NCBI RefSeq assembly: GCF_001295925.1
Contig: NZ_LJHQ01000022.1
Location: 91,751 to 155,750, forward strand
Source: Allobosea sp. AAP35
GTDB taxonomy: Bacteria > Pseudomonadota > Alphaproteobacteria > Rhizobiales > Beijerinckiaceae
Reading direction: 5' to 3'
Length of the DNA: 64,000 nt
Shown: in pieces, positions 46,773 through 54,248 of the stretch
How positions within the stretch are numbered: the first letter of the stretch is position 1
How the letters are laid out: every line of letters begins with the position of its first letter
Position numbers and translations under genes: made by a program
Notes under the pieces: model-generated
Seen by the model: only the letters and a program-made list of their open reading frames with translations
The model's database searches: none
What the model was told of the DNA's origin: nothing

Positions 46773-47501
46773 TCAGAACTTGTAGCCGACGCTGGCGCGC
46801 AGCGCATGCGTCGTCGGTTCGTGGCGGACCGTCAGTCCGAGCAGGGGGCCGCGCCCGGTCTGGTTGATCTTGCCGAAATCGGTGTAGCGGTATTCGGCGC
46901 CCAGGATCAGGTTGTCCGTATAGGCGAAATTGACGCCCGCGCCGGCCGTCCAGCCGGTCCGCGACCGGTCCGCGGTCTCGGCGAGCCCCGTGGCGGCATT
47001 GGCCAGATGATAGTCGAAATCGGTGAAGCTCGCGCCGCCGGTGGCGTAGATCATGAAACGGTCGAGCGCAAAGCCGACCCGGCCGCGCAGCGAGCCCTGC
47101 CAGTCGCGCTTGACCCGCGCCGCGATGCCCGGCGCGATCAGCGTCTCGCCGGTATCGAGCGCCTCGATATCGCCCTCGACGCCGAACACGATGCTGCCCG
47201 CCTGGTAATTGAAGCCGGCATGGGCGCCGCCCAACGCGCTGTCGGAGCTCTGGCGGAAGGCCAGGCCATTGAAGGCGCGCCCGATCGTGTCGGAAAAGCG
47301 GGTGCGCTCCTGCCCCCAGGCATAACCGGCCTGCACGCCGAGATAGACGCCGGTCCATGAATAGAAGCCCGGCAGCGCGGGAGCGGGCGGCAGCAGGCGC
47401 GACGACGGCATGTCGGCCGCGGATGTCACCGAGGCCAGACAGCTCAACGTGCCACAGAGGAGGGCGAGGCGTGCAAGGCCCGGCTTTGGCTGGATCGTCA
47501 T
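46773..47501 (-). CDS. Outer-membrane beta-barrel protein (Omp25/31-like)
   Basis: Predicted eight-stranded outer-membrane barrel, 242 residues. A signal peptide (LALLCGTLSCLASVTSA) ends before ADMPSSRLLPP. FYSWTGVYLGVQAGYAWGQE is the standard Omp25/31 first strand, GGAHAGFNYQAGSIVFGVEG the second pair, GLTVRHEPTTHALRASVGYK precedes the C-terminal Phe that BAM recognises. It is at the left edge of the stress island, divergent from the second BrkB gene. No EcfG box was seen in front of it. Confidence 0.9.
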   Translation of the reverse strand: MTIQPKPGLARLALLCGTLSCLASVTSAADMPSSRLLPPAPALPGFYSWTGVYLGVQAGYAWGQERTRFSDTIGRAFNGLAFRQSSDSALGGAHAGFNYQAGSIVFGVEGDIEALDTGETLIAPGIAARVKRDWQGSLRGRVGFALDRFMIYATGGASFTDFDYHLANAATGLAETADRSRTGWTAGAGVNFAYTDNLILGAEYRYTDFGKINQTGRGPLLGLTVRHEPTTHALRASVGYKF

Positions 47502-47615
47502 CGCGGCCTCTACTCATCAACGACACGGACAGGCCCGCCTGTCGGCAGCGGGTATGCCGATGATCAGAAAGCATTAAGGTTAATGACCGCCTAACTGGCC
47601 CCCGCCGGTGACCCG

Positions 47616-47640
47616 GGAACCTTCGCGGCCGGACCCTGTT
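47616..47640 (+). promoter_or_regulatory. Near-consensus EcfG promoter before the second BrkB/YihY gene
   Basis: GGAAC (47616-47620), 16 bases, then TGTT (47637-47640): one base off the CGTT consensus. It lies 54 bp upstream of the BrkB start on the correct strand. Confidence 0.5.
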
Positions 47641-47693
47641 GATTTGCGGTGCCGCCGCGACGAAGCTGCCGCGGCAGTGGAGAGCATCTTCGC

Positions 47694-48767
47694 ATGGGGC
47701 TTCTGAAACGGATCACGGGCGCGGCCGGCGCCGGCGTTGCCTTGGGCTACGTCGCCGAGGCCGTCACGAACCGGCTGTCGCGCCGCAGGCGCGAGAGCGC
47801 GCGGGGCCGCATGGCCGACACGCCCTTGCAGATGACCTGGCTCGGCTGGAAGGACGTTCTGCTGCGCTTCGGCGGCAATGTCGCCGATAACCGCATCAGC
47901 TCGCTGGCCGGCGCGGTTGCCTTCTTCACCCTGCTTTCGCTGGTTCCCGCCCTGTCGCTGCTGGTGACGATCTATCGCTACATCACCGACCCTGCGACCA
48001 TCGCCGAGCAACTGGACGCGGTGACCACGGTCTTCCCGCAGGCGGCCCGCGAACTCATTCACGAACAGGCCATGCGGCTGGCGGCTCAGGACGTCTCGGC
48101 CTTATCCCTGACCTTCCTCATCAGTTTCCTCGTCGCGTCCTGGTCGGCCAATGCCGCGGTGAAGGCCGTGTTCGATGCGCTCAACATCATCTATCGCGAG
48201 CAGGAGAAGCGCAGCTTCCTGAAGCTCAATCTCATGTCCTTTGCCACGACGATCAGCGGGATTTTTCTTCTCGTCACGGCCTTGATCGTCATTGCCAGCC
48301 TGCCCGTGGTCACGGCGCTGTTTCCGCAGGCTTTCGAGGTCGAAAGGCTGATACGGCTCGTGCGCTGGCCGTCCTTCTTTGTCATGGCGACGCTGGCCAT
48401 CGCCTGCCTCTACTGGATCGGGCCGAGCCGCGAGCGCGCCCGCTTCATCTGGGTGATGCCGGGGGCTGTTGCCGCCGCCCTGCTGTGGGCCGCGGCCTCC
48501 TGGGCGTTCTCCTGGTACGTCGGGACACTGGGCAACTACACCGCGACCTATGGCTCGCTCGCCACCGTCGTGGTGTTCATGACCTGGCTCTGGCTGTCGG
48601 CCATGATCGTGCTCGGCGGCGCCGAGCTCAATGCCGAACTCGAACACCAGACGGCGCTGGATACGACCACCGGCCGGCCAAAGCCGCTGGGCCTGCGTGG
48701 CGCGATGATGGCCGACCGGATCGGACCTCCTGCCGCGCGCGAGAGCCGCAGGTCGATCCTGGGCTGA
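47694..48767 (+). CDS. YihY/BrkB family inner-membrane protein (second copy)
   Basis: Second BrkB-family protein, 357 residues, about six core helices. GNVADNRISSLAGAVAFFTL starts the core, SANAAVKAVFDALNIIYREQ and TYGSLATVVVFMTWLWLS are the family signatures and GGAELNAELEHQT ends it. The start at 47694 (MGLLKRITGA) has GGAGAG upstream; the frame is open 15 codons further. It shares layout with the protein at 14546-15646 but differs widely in sequence. The EcfG-like box suggests stress induction. It may alter envelope or transport; no function is known. Confidence 0.9.
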   Translation: MGLLKRITGAAGAGVALGYVAEAVTNRLSRRRRESARGRMADTPLQMTWLGWKDVLLRFGGNVADNRISSLAGAVAFFTLLSLVPALSLLVTIYRYITDPATIAEQLDAVTTVFPQAARELIHEQAMRLAAQDVSALSLTFLISFLVASWSANAAVKAVFDALNIIYREQEKRSFLKLNLMSFATTISGIFLLVTALIVIASLPVVTALFPQAFEVERLIRLVRWPSFFVMATLAIACLYWIGPSRERARFIWVMPGAVAAALLWAAASWAFSWYVGTLGNYTATYGSLATVVVFMTWLWLSAMIVLGGAELNAELEHQTALDTTTGRPKPLGLRGAMMADRIGPPAARESRRSILG

Positions 48768-48919
48768 TGGCTTTCGTATGAAGCCGATGCCGCTGGTGCC
48801 CCGCAGCGAGGCATTGAAGATCAGCGGCCGATCCGGTTGCGATGCTGCAACCATGGACTTGCAGGAGATGGGGGAGACAGAAGGCGCGGGGCGGCGCATT
48901 CAGCTATCGGGCCGCAACG

Positions 48920-49843
48920 ATGCCGCCAGTGATAGAGGCCGCGATGTTCAGCAGCGAAGATCGGATATCACCCGCGCCTGCCGGCATGGAGGCCCTGGAT
49001 GCGCCGTGGCATATCGGTGCGGTGACTTTGCGCGTTTTCGATCTTGCCGGCATGACCGCATTCTATCGTGACGCCATCGGCCTTTCCCTCATCGACCGTG
49101 GCGAGACATCGGCAGTCCTGGGCGTGGGCAGCACGGTTTTGGTGCGACTGGTGCAGGGCGCAAGGCAGCCCAGCTCACCGGCCGGCCTGTTTCATCTCGC
49201 GATCCTGCTGCCCTCACGCCGGGATCTCGCCGACTGGCTCGCCCATGCGGTGGCCAGCGGTGTGCCGCTCGAAGGCGCTTCGGACCATCTCGTCAGCGAG
49301 GCCATCTACCTCTCGGACCCGGAAGGGAACGGCATCGAAATCTATCGCGACCGGCCGCGTAGCGCCTGGCCGCGTCGGGATGGGGCCCTGCTGATGGCGA
49401 CCGACAGGCTCGATCTCAACACGCTCCTGGCGGAAGCCGGCCAGCGTGCCTATGCCGGGGTGCCGTCGGAAACACGCATGGGACATGTCCATCTGCGGGT
49501 CGGCGATACGACCGCAGCCGAGGCCTTTTATTCAGACGTTCTCGGACTGGATGTGATGGTGCGCTACCCCGGCGCCAGTTTTCTCGCCAGCGGCGGTTAC
49601 CACCACCACGTTGCCGTCAATGTCTGGAACAGCCGTGGCGCCAAACCAAGGGAAGCCGGCGATGCGGGGTTGGAGAGCTTCGAACTGATGGCCCAGGACG
49701 CGACCGCTTATAATGCGATGCACGCGCGCTTCCTGTCGGCGGGAGGCTCAAATTCGGCCGAAGGGCCCGTGATCGCCGATCCGTGGGGCAACCGCATCAT
49801 GCTGACGGTCGCGGCGGCCAGGCTTAAGCCTCTGCAGGGCTGA
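48920..49843 (+). CDS. VOC family protein with two glyoxalase/dioxygenase domains
   Basis: Vicinal-oxygen-chelate protein, about 307 residues, two tandem domains. Domain 1: WHIGAVTLRVFDLAGMTAFY, GLFHLAILLPSR, YLSDPEGNGIEIYRDRP. Domain 2: MGHVHLRVGDTTAAEAFYSD, GGYHHHVAVNVWNS, IADPWGNRIML. Histidines and a Glu fit the metal site of ring-cleaving CatE-like dioxygenases (catechol-2,3-dioxygenase type), but substrate is unknown. The start is uncertain; 48920 (MPPVIEAAM) and 48944 are alternatives, and the frame opens at 48842. It lies between BrkB and the response regulator, with no EcfG box of its own. Confidence 0.87.
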   Translation: MPPVIEAAMFSSEDRISPAPAGMEALDAPWHIGAVTLRVFDLAGMTAFYRDAIGLSLIDRGETSAVLGVGSTVLVRLVQGARQPSSPAGLFHLAILLPSRRDLADWLAHAVASGVPLEGASDHLVSEAIYLSDPEGNGIEIYRDRPRSAWPRRDGALLMATDRLDLNTLLAEAGQRAYAGVPSETRMGHVHLRVGDTTAAEAFYSDVLGLDVMVRYPGASFLASGGYHHHVAVNVWNSRGAKPREAGDAGLESFELMAQDATAYNAMHARFLSAGGSNSAEGPVIADPWGNRIMLTVAAARLKPLQG

Positions 49844-50243
49844 CCATCTGGACGGCCTTGCGCGCTTCAGGCGGTCTATCGGTGCCCGGCGAGGCGACGG
49901 CCTCCGACACGAACCGCACGATCTCATACGTGGAAAACGGCTTCCGCAGGAAGCGGACATTGCGCAGGGGTTCCGGCACCTCCCCGGGCGTCGAACCTGA
50001 AACGAAGGCGAACGGCGTACCCTTTTTGAGAAGCCTTGCCGCGACCTCGAATGTTTTGCCGCCGACCACGTCGATGTCGAGGAGCGCGCAGGACAATTTG
50101 GCAGCGGCAGCGCGCTGAGCCTGCGTGACCGATTCGACGATGATCAACTCGGCTACGGGGCCAAACTGCTCGGCGACGGCCGTTTCGATATCCATCGCGA
50201 TGAACGGATCGTCTTCAACGATCAGGATGCGGATTTCAGTCAT
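49824..50243 (-). CDS. Single-domain response regulator (stress-linked)
   Basis: Receiver-only protein of 139 residues. The pocket is VEDDPFIAMD (acidic 10-12), the acceptor Asp is about 56 (ALLDIDVVGG), the conserved Lys is at about 101 (FLRKPFS). Where typical alphaproteobacterial stress receivers have the P-F-x-F-x-T-G FATGUY motif, here it reads TPFAFVSGS, with Ser in place of Thr. Such single-domain receivers act in phosphorelays upstream of PhyR (for example SdrG). A perfect EcfG box stands 48 bp before the start and AAGGAG precedes the ATG. It ends inside the last codons of the convergent VOC gene (20 bp overlap). Confidence 0.9.
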   Translation of the reverse strand: MTEIRILIVEDDPFIAMDIETAVAEQFGPVAELIIVESVTQAQRAAAAKLSCALLDIDVVGGKTFEVAARLLKKGTPFAFVSGSTPGEVPEPLRNVRFLRKPFSTYEIVRFVSEAVASPGTDRPPEARKAVQMVSPAEA

Positions 50244-50290
50244 GATTTCCGGCTCCTTTCTGGCGCTGCCAAGCGAATCATTGTCAGGGC

Positions 50291-50315
50291 AACGTCATCG
50301 GGTGATCAATGTTCC
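50291..50315 (-). promoter_or_regulatory. EcfG promoter before the single-domain response regulator
   Basis: The minus strand carries GGAAC (50311-50315), 16 bases and CGTT (50291-50294), a perfect match. Transcription would start near 50284, about 40 nt before the ATG. Confidence 0.85.
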
Positions 50316-50366
50316 TAGCCGCGACATGATGCCGGTCGCAGTTGAATCAAATTCTCCCGAATTTAC

Positions 50367-50400
50367 GTTGCCAGGGTTAGCAAAACGTAACCCTGGCAAC
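50367..50400. terminator. Long hairpin between DUF992 and response-regulator genes
   Basis: Perfect 13-bp arms GTTGCCAGGGTTA and TAACCCTGGCAAC enclose GCAAAACG. It lies just past the DUF992 stop on the minus strand and upstream of the regulator promoter, so a transcript terminator is likely, though no clear T-tract follows. Confidence 0.55.
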
Positions 50401-50412
50401 TGATGGGACAGG

Positions 50413-50925
50413 TCAGCGGCGCCGAGCAGGGCGAACCAACGACAATTCGAAGCCGGTTACGCCGATCGCGACATTGATGCCGCGCGAGCCCTGCAGCGAG
50501 AGCGGCTGCAGAGTGACTTCATTGTTGTTGCCGCCGACGAGCAGGTTGGCGCTGCCGCCGACGCCAGCCGAGGCACCCGCCGTCGCGCCGCCATAGCGGC
50601 CCGACAAGGCGCCCAGCGGCGCACGGGCATAGGGCCCATAGACGCGCCAGGACATTGCGCTGCTGCGGATCGTGCCGAGATCCAGCCCGAAATTGCGGAC
50701 AACGCCGACATAACGCTGAGCCGGGCCACGCCGTGGGGTGAAGGTGCAATTCATCGGACGCTGCGACGTCACCACCAGACCGATGCCGGCGCCGACATTG
50801 CAGTTGAGGCGCCCTGTCGGGGCCCCCGACTGGGCCGATGACGGCAACGTTGAAACCAGGAGGCCCGCTGCCGCGACGAAGGCCGCGAGGACCGGCGAGG
50901 CCGGCCGGAAGTGCCGAATGATCAT
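50413..50925 (-). CDS. DUF992 exported protein
   Basis: Periplasmic protein, 170 residues, DUF992 family, function unknown. A signal peptide with AFVAAAGLLVSTLPSSAQ leads. GRLNCNVGAGIGLVVTSQRP, MNCTFTPRRGPAQRYVG and GVGGSANLLVGGNNNEVTLQ are family segments; the two Cys could form a disulfide. It ends QGSRGINVAIGVTGFELSL. GGAG lies 7 nt before the ATG. A perfect EcfG box is 31 bp upstream and shares a palindrome with the divergent box. Confidence 0.88.
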   Translation of the reverse strand: MIIRHFRPASPVLAAFVAAAGLLVSTLPSSAQSGAPTGRLNCNVGAGIGLVVTSQRPMNCTFTPRRGPAQRYVGVVRNFGLDLGTIRSSAMSWRVYGPYARAPLGALSGRYGGATAGASAGVGGSANLLVGGNNNEVTLQPLSLQGSRGINVAIGVTGFELSLVRPARRR

Positions 50926-50955
50926 TTTGAGCTCCTGTCATGATTGCGGCCATGA

Positions 50956-50980
50956 AACGCCCCATGGCAGGCACAGTTCC
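50956..50980 (-). promoter_or_regulatory. EcfG promoter before DUF992 (left half of a divergent pair)
   Basis: Minus strand: GGAAC (50976-50980), 16 bases, CGTT (50956-50959). It is a perfect match. Its -35 box forms a palindrome with that of the divergent promoter: GTTCCAG-ccaaa-CTGGAAC (50976-50994). Confidence 0.85.
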
Positions 50981-50989
50981 AGCCAAACT

Positions 50990-51014
50990 GGAACAGGCAG
51001 GCTTGAGCCGCGTT
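50990..51014 (+). promoter_or_regulatory. EcfG promoter before the 74-aa gene (right half of a divergent pair)
   Basis: Plus strand: GGAAC (50990-50994), 16 bases, CGTT (51011-51014), a perfect match. It is back to back with the DUF992 promoter. Confidence 0.85.
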
Positions 51015-51062
51015 TACACGACCTCGTGTTTTCACAATCATCCGGCTGAAGAAAGGTCGCGT

Positions 51063-51287
51063 GTGGTGCATTCGGATCAGACCCGCTTTCCCACCGAGTT
51101 TCAGGCTGACGGCGGATCGCAGACACCGCCCTTCTGGGAGCTCGAGAGGCTGATCGACCAGGGTTTCACGCGCGATCTGGCGCTTGACGTTCTCGCGACG
51201 CGGCCCTTGCCCGCGCGCGCGTCGCTGAGATTTCTCCCGAGGCACGGCGTCCCGGCGCGTACCGATCTTTCAGCCAGACTTCACTGA
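51063..51287 (+). CDS. Small protein of unknown function, EcfG-type promoter
   Basis: A 74-residue ORF starting at GTG 51063, with AAAGG 6 nt upstream and the EcfG -10 box about 50 bp upstream. The frame is open back to 50940, but that part would run through the promoter, so the short start is favoured. The product is soluble, reading TRFPTEFQADGGSQTPPFWE, LERLIDQGFTRDLALDVLAT and RHGVPARTDLSARLH. The middle could form one amphipathic helix. No family is recognised. It is convergent with the extensin gene, and their stops almost touch. Confidence 0.6.
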   Translation: MVHSDQTRFPTEFQADGGSQTPPFWELERLIDQGFTRDLALDVLATRPLPARASLRFLPRHGVPARTDLSARLH

Positions 51288-52132
51288 CAGAAGCGGCTCG
51301 ATGCGGCGCGCCGCGGCTGAATGTCGACATGAATATGATTGGCATGGGCGGCGTCCGAACCGGGGCCGAGGCTGGTCATGAAGGCCCCGCAGGCGGACTG
51401 CCTGATCGCGGTCAAAAACGCGCCATGGCCCGGACCATCGGGCTTTTCGACCATCACCACCTGCTCGTCCTTGCCCTCGCCGACCACCACCGCGAAGATA
51501 TCGAGTGCGCCGCCGGTGGAATGCTCGCTGAGCTTGCCGGTCGCAGCTCGGTTGCGCCGCCTGCATTCGTGACCGCCGCCGACACGCAATGCCGTCAGAT
51601 CCCGGTCGAAATGCCCCTTCGCCAGTGGCTGGACGCTGGTTTCCAGCCAGGCCGCGACCGTGGTCGCCATTGTGCAGCTCACAACAATCGGGGGCTGCAG
51701 GGCAATCCGGCGCCGCGCCGTCGCTGGCCCCACCATTACCCCGGCCATGACCACAGGCTCGACCACGGCGCAGGCGGCATCCTTGGCCTGTGCCTTCCCT
51801 GCTTCCACCGTGCCTGCCCGGACCTCGTCGCCGTGGACGGCGATCAGCGCTGCAAGGCAGCCCGTCTCGGACACCGGCGCCGCGCTGGCGCCTGGCTTGC
51901 CAGGTTCCGGGGCGGCGACTGCCGGGTCGGCGACAGGGGCCTGAACGGGCTTCGGCGCCGGCTCGGTGGAAGGCGCTGGTGGCGATGTACGGGCCGGCAG
52001 ATCGGCAGGGCGTCGCGGCGGCAGGGTTTCTGCCGAGAGCGGCTGCGCCCACGCCATGACCGGGCTCCCGAGTAGAACGGCAAGCAGGGTCGATGCCAGA
52101 TAGCGGCACCAACGCTTTCGTGTCGGGAGCAA
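51281..52132 (-). CDS. Extensin-family protein
   Basis: Exported protein with a C-terminal extensin-like domain (PF06904 type), about 283 residues. The N-terminus has a signal helix (YLASTLLAVLLGSPVMAWAQ), then a Pro-rich linker (RTSPPAPSTEPAPKPVQAP). The C-terminal domain has GGGHECRRRNRAATGKLSEH, STGGALDIFAV and HANHIHVDIQPR, with paired Cys. The His-x-His and Asp layout recalls peptidoglycan-type zinc sites, but function is unproven. The start is uncertain: no ATG fits; TTG at 52132 is best, just after the 54-aa gene stop (52141), so the two are probably cotranscribed. Confidence 0.83.
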   Translation of the reverse strand: MLPTRKRWCRYLASTLLAVLLGSPVMAWAQPLSAETLPPRRPADLPARTSPPAPSTEPAPKPVQAPVADPAVAAPEPGKPGASAAPVSETGCLAALIAVHGDEVRAGTVEAGKAQAKDAACAVVEPVVMAGVMVGPATARRRIALQPPIVVSCTMATTVAAWLETSVQPLAKGHFDRDLTALRVGGGHECRRRNRAATGKLSEHSTGGALDIFAVVVGEGKDEQVVMVEKPDGPGHGAFLTAIRQSACGAFMTSLGPGSDAAHANHIHVDIQPRRAASSRFCQ

Positions 52133-52140
52133 CAGGGACG

Positions 52141-52305
52141 TCAGATGTCGAGCGCCGCGGCGCTGGCGACGGCCACAGCCGTCACGGCCGCCAGGGCCAC
52201 GGACAGCACCTGGCCGGTCAGGGCATCTGGCGGGACAATGCCGCCGAAGAGTGCCGCGCCAATCGAGGCCGCAGCAATCAGGGCCGCTATGCAGGTCATG
52301 GCCAT
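52141..52305 (-). CDS. 54-aa membrane protein ahead of the extensin gene
   Basis: Short ORF from ATG 52305 to TGA 52141-52143. It reads MAMTCIAALIAAASIGAALF, GGIVPPDALTGQVLSVALAA and VTAVAVASAAALDI, two hydrophobic helices with a short Pro-Pro turn. No family is recognised. Support comes from position: a perfect EcfG box lies about 52 bp upstream, and the extensin frame begins 8 bp after its stop. It may be a small membrane partner of the extensin protein, or a leader. Confidence 0.65.
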   Translation of the reverse strand: MAMTCIAALIAAASIGAALFGGIVPPDALTGQVLSVALAAVTAVAVASAAALDI

Positions 52306-52357
52306 GGCGTTTCGCCTCGCGGCATGAGGATTCGCGCTTTATGCGTTTGCAATCCTT

Positions 52358-52382
52358 AACGCTGACGCCAGCCGCTTGTTCC
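52358..52382 (-). promoter_or_regulatory. EcfG promoter before the 54-aa gene and extensin gene
   Basis: Minus strand: GGAAC (52378-52382), 16 bases, CGTT (52358-52361), a perfect match. The expected leader is about 45 nt. Confidence 0.85.
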
Positions 52383-52413
52383 ACGACGAAGGGGCGACTC
52401 TGCCGGCTCATGC

Positions 52414-52445
52414 AAAAGCCCGCGGCGCCGGGCGCCACGGGCCTT
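52414..52445 (-). terminator. Terminator after phyR
   Basis: Minus strand: AGGCCCGTGGCGCC and GGCGCCGCGGGCTT form a long GC-rich stem with one mismatch, then TTTTGC follows. It lies 21 bp beyond the phyR stop and separates it from the downstream small-protein promoter. Confidence 0.75.
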
Positions 52446-52466
52446 TGACAGTTAGGGTTGAGCCAA

Positions 52467-53267
52467 TCAGGCGGCCTTGCGGCCGGCCCGACGGTCGAAG
52501 AACAGAGCCTGACTGATTGCGGCTTTCACAGCCTCGGGCTGGAACGGCTTGGTGATCAGGAAAGCGGGCTCCGGCCGGTCACCCGTCAGAAGCCGCTCTG
52601 GATAGGCGGTGATGAAGATCACCGGCACATCGATCGTGGCAAGGATTTCATTGACCGCGTCCAGACCCGAGCTGCCATCGGCGAGCTGGATGTCGGCAAG
52701 AACCAGCCCGGGGCGCTTCTTGGCGACGAGCGCGATCGCCTCGCGCTGTGTCCTGGCGACACCGGTGACGGTGTGGCCGAGTTCCTCGACCATGGTCTCG
52801 ATGTCGAGCGCGATGATCGGCTCGTCCTCGATGATCAGCACGTCGGTGGCGACCTGCTCGGCGATCTCCTGCCCGGCCGTCTGGACGAGCGCGGCCGCAT
52901 CGGCGGGCGAGACTTCCATGATCGCAGCGACTTCATCGATCGAGAAACCCTCGACCGTGCGCAGTAGGAAGGCCTGGCGCGGCCGTGGCGTCAGCGCCTC
53001 GAGGTTCCGCTCGACCGGGGTGCGGTTCAGCGTGACCGGCGCGCCGGGATCGCTGGTGTTGAGACCAAACGACGACCACAGCGTCAGAAACGTGCGATAC
53101 AGCCCAAGGCGCGGATTGATATCGCGCGGGAAGGCGGCGGGATCGAGCACGAGCGCCTCGAGCATCGCGACGACGTAAGCGTCGCCGCTGTTTTGAGTAC
53201 CGGTCAAGGCGCGAGCGAATCTGCGCAAATAGGGCAGATGCGGCGCAATTTCCTTGGCAATCGACAT
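52467..53267 (-). CDS. phyR: PhyR, anti-anti-sigma response regulator
   Basis: Master switch of the alphaproteobacterial general stress response: its sigma-like N-terminal domain sequesters NepR after phosphorylation. Length 266. The sigma-like domain begins HLPYLRRFARALTGTQNSGD and includes RPRQAFLLRTVEGFSIDEVA. The receiver has LIIEDEPIIALDIE (acidic pocket), LADIQLADGSSG with acceptor Asp about 192, VIFITAYPERLLTG and ITKPFQP with Lys about 240. Start 53267 has AAGGGA upstream. It is divergent from nepR-ecfG (213-bp gap), the conserved arrangement. Its own EcfG box was not seen. Confidence 0.96.
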   Translation of the reverse strand: MSIAKEIAPHLPYLRRFARALTGTQNSGDAYVVAMLEALVLDPAAFPRDINPRLGLYRTFLTLWSSFGLNTSDPGAPVTLNRTPVERNLEALTPRPRQAFLLRTVEGFSIDEVAAIMEVSPADAAALVQTAGQEIAEQVATDVLIIEDEPIIALDIETMVEELGHTVTGVARTQREAIALVAKKRPGLVLADIQLADGSSGLDAVNEILATIDVPVIFITAYPERLLTGDRPEPAFLITKPFQPEAVKAAISQALFFDRRAGRKAA

Positions 53268-53346
53268 GGAGATGTCCCTTTTAAACGTGCCGGAAATGAG
53301 CACCGCAGATGGCCTGCTGACAAGTAATTTATTTTTTCGCGGAACC

Positions 53347-53371
53347 GGAACCATTTGACGAAAGGCCCGTT
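53347..53371 (+). promoter_or_regulatory. EcfG promoter before nepR-ecfG (autoregulation)
   Basis: GGAAC (53347-53351), 16 bases, CGTT (53368-53371), a perfect match. A second GGAAC at 53341 lies just upstream. EcfG autoactivation of its own operon is a known feature of the pathway. Confidence 0.9.
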
Positions 53372-53479
53372 GAACCGAGCTACCAGTGTCGGTATCGCCC
53401 ACCGACGGGGCATACGACCAATATCGAAATGACCGGGACCTGCTGGAAAAGCAGGCCTGGATTTGGCGCGAGGGCTGAC

Positions 53480-53701
53480 ATGAGCGACGTGGATTCAGGA
53501 ATGGCAGCGCCCGAGGGCGGAGACCATGACCATGAGGTGATGCTTGATCCAAGGGTCCAGGAATCGATCGGACGCTCGCTGAAAGCCCATTACGACGACA
53601 TCGTCAGCGCGCCCGTGCCCGACAAGTTTCTGGTGCTGCTGGCCCAGCTCGAGGCAACCGAACACCGCGCCGCCGGAGTATCGACCGATGAGCGCAACTG
53701 A
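53480..53701 (+). CDS. nepR: Anti-sigma factor NepR
   Basis: Small anti-sigma factor, 73 residues, that binds EcfG until phospho-PhyR takes it away. DPRVQESIGRSLKAHYDDIV and PVPDKFLVLLAQLE are the two conserved helices and linker. The N-terminal 20 residues are acidic and unstructured, as usual. The start at 53480 (MSDVDSG) is chosen over an upstream in-frame codon at 53429. It overlaps ecfG by 14 bp, so both are coupled. Confidence 0.95.
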   Translation: MSDVDSGMAAPEGGDHDHEVMLDPRVQESIGRSLKAHYDDIVSAPVPDKFLVLLAQLEATEHRAAGVSTDERN

Positions 53702-54248
53702 GTTCAAGGACGGCCTCATCAAGGAGATCCCTAACCTGCGTGCCTTTGCGGCCTCGCTGTCGGGCTCGATGCAGCTGGCCGACGACCTGGTTCAGGATAC
53801 GCTGCTGAAGGCTTGGGGCAACTCCGACAAATTCGAGCCGGGGACGAGCCTGCGCGCCTGGCTGTTCACCATCCTGCGCAACACCTATTACTCGCTGTAT
53901 CGCAAGCGCGGTCGCGAGGTGCAGGACAGCGAAGGCACCTACGCCGAGCGGATGGCGACGCATGGCAACCAGGAAAGCCATCTCGACCTCGCCGATTTCC
54001 GCAAGGCTTTGGCCAAGCTGCCCGAGGAACAGCGCGAAGTGCTGATCATGGTCGGCGCGACCGGCCTGTCCTATGAAGAGACGGCCGAGATCTGCGGCGT
54101 CGCGATCGGCACGATCAAGAGCCGGGTCAACCGCGCCCGGACCAAGCTCGCCGAGCTGTTGTCGATCGGCAGCCTCGACGATCTCGGGCCCGACCGCCAA
54201 AGCGCAGCTGCCATCCAGAGGGTTGGTTCCGAAATCGTCGGACCCTAA
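53688..54248 (+). CDS. ecfG: EcfG family RNA polymerase sigma factor
   Basis: Extracytoplasmic-function sigma factor, 186 residues, that directs the general stress regulon to GGAAC-N16/17-CGTT promoters. Region 2: IPNLRAFAASLSGSMQLADD and LVQDTLLKAW; region 4: KLPEEQREVLIMVGATGLSY, EETAEICGVAIGTIKSRVNR. It overlaps nepR, and its TAA shares a base with the next ATG, so nepR-ecfG-kinase is one operon. The clustering of matching boxes around it supports its identity. Confidence 0.96.
   Translation: MSATEFKDGLIKEIPNLRAFAASLSGSMQLADDLVQDTLLKAWGNSDKFEPGTSLRAWLFTILRNTYYSLYRKRGREVQDSEGTYAERMATHGNQESHLDLADFRKALAKLPEEQREVLIMVGATGLSYEETAEICGVAIGTIKSRVNRARTKLAELLSIGSLDDLGPDRQSAAAIQRVGSEIVGP

Noticed and set aside
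50922..51245. Minus-strand ORF opposite the 74-aa gene
   Set aside because: It would cross both divergent EcfG promoters and the DUF992 start; the plus-strand ORF has the better start and promoter.
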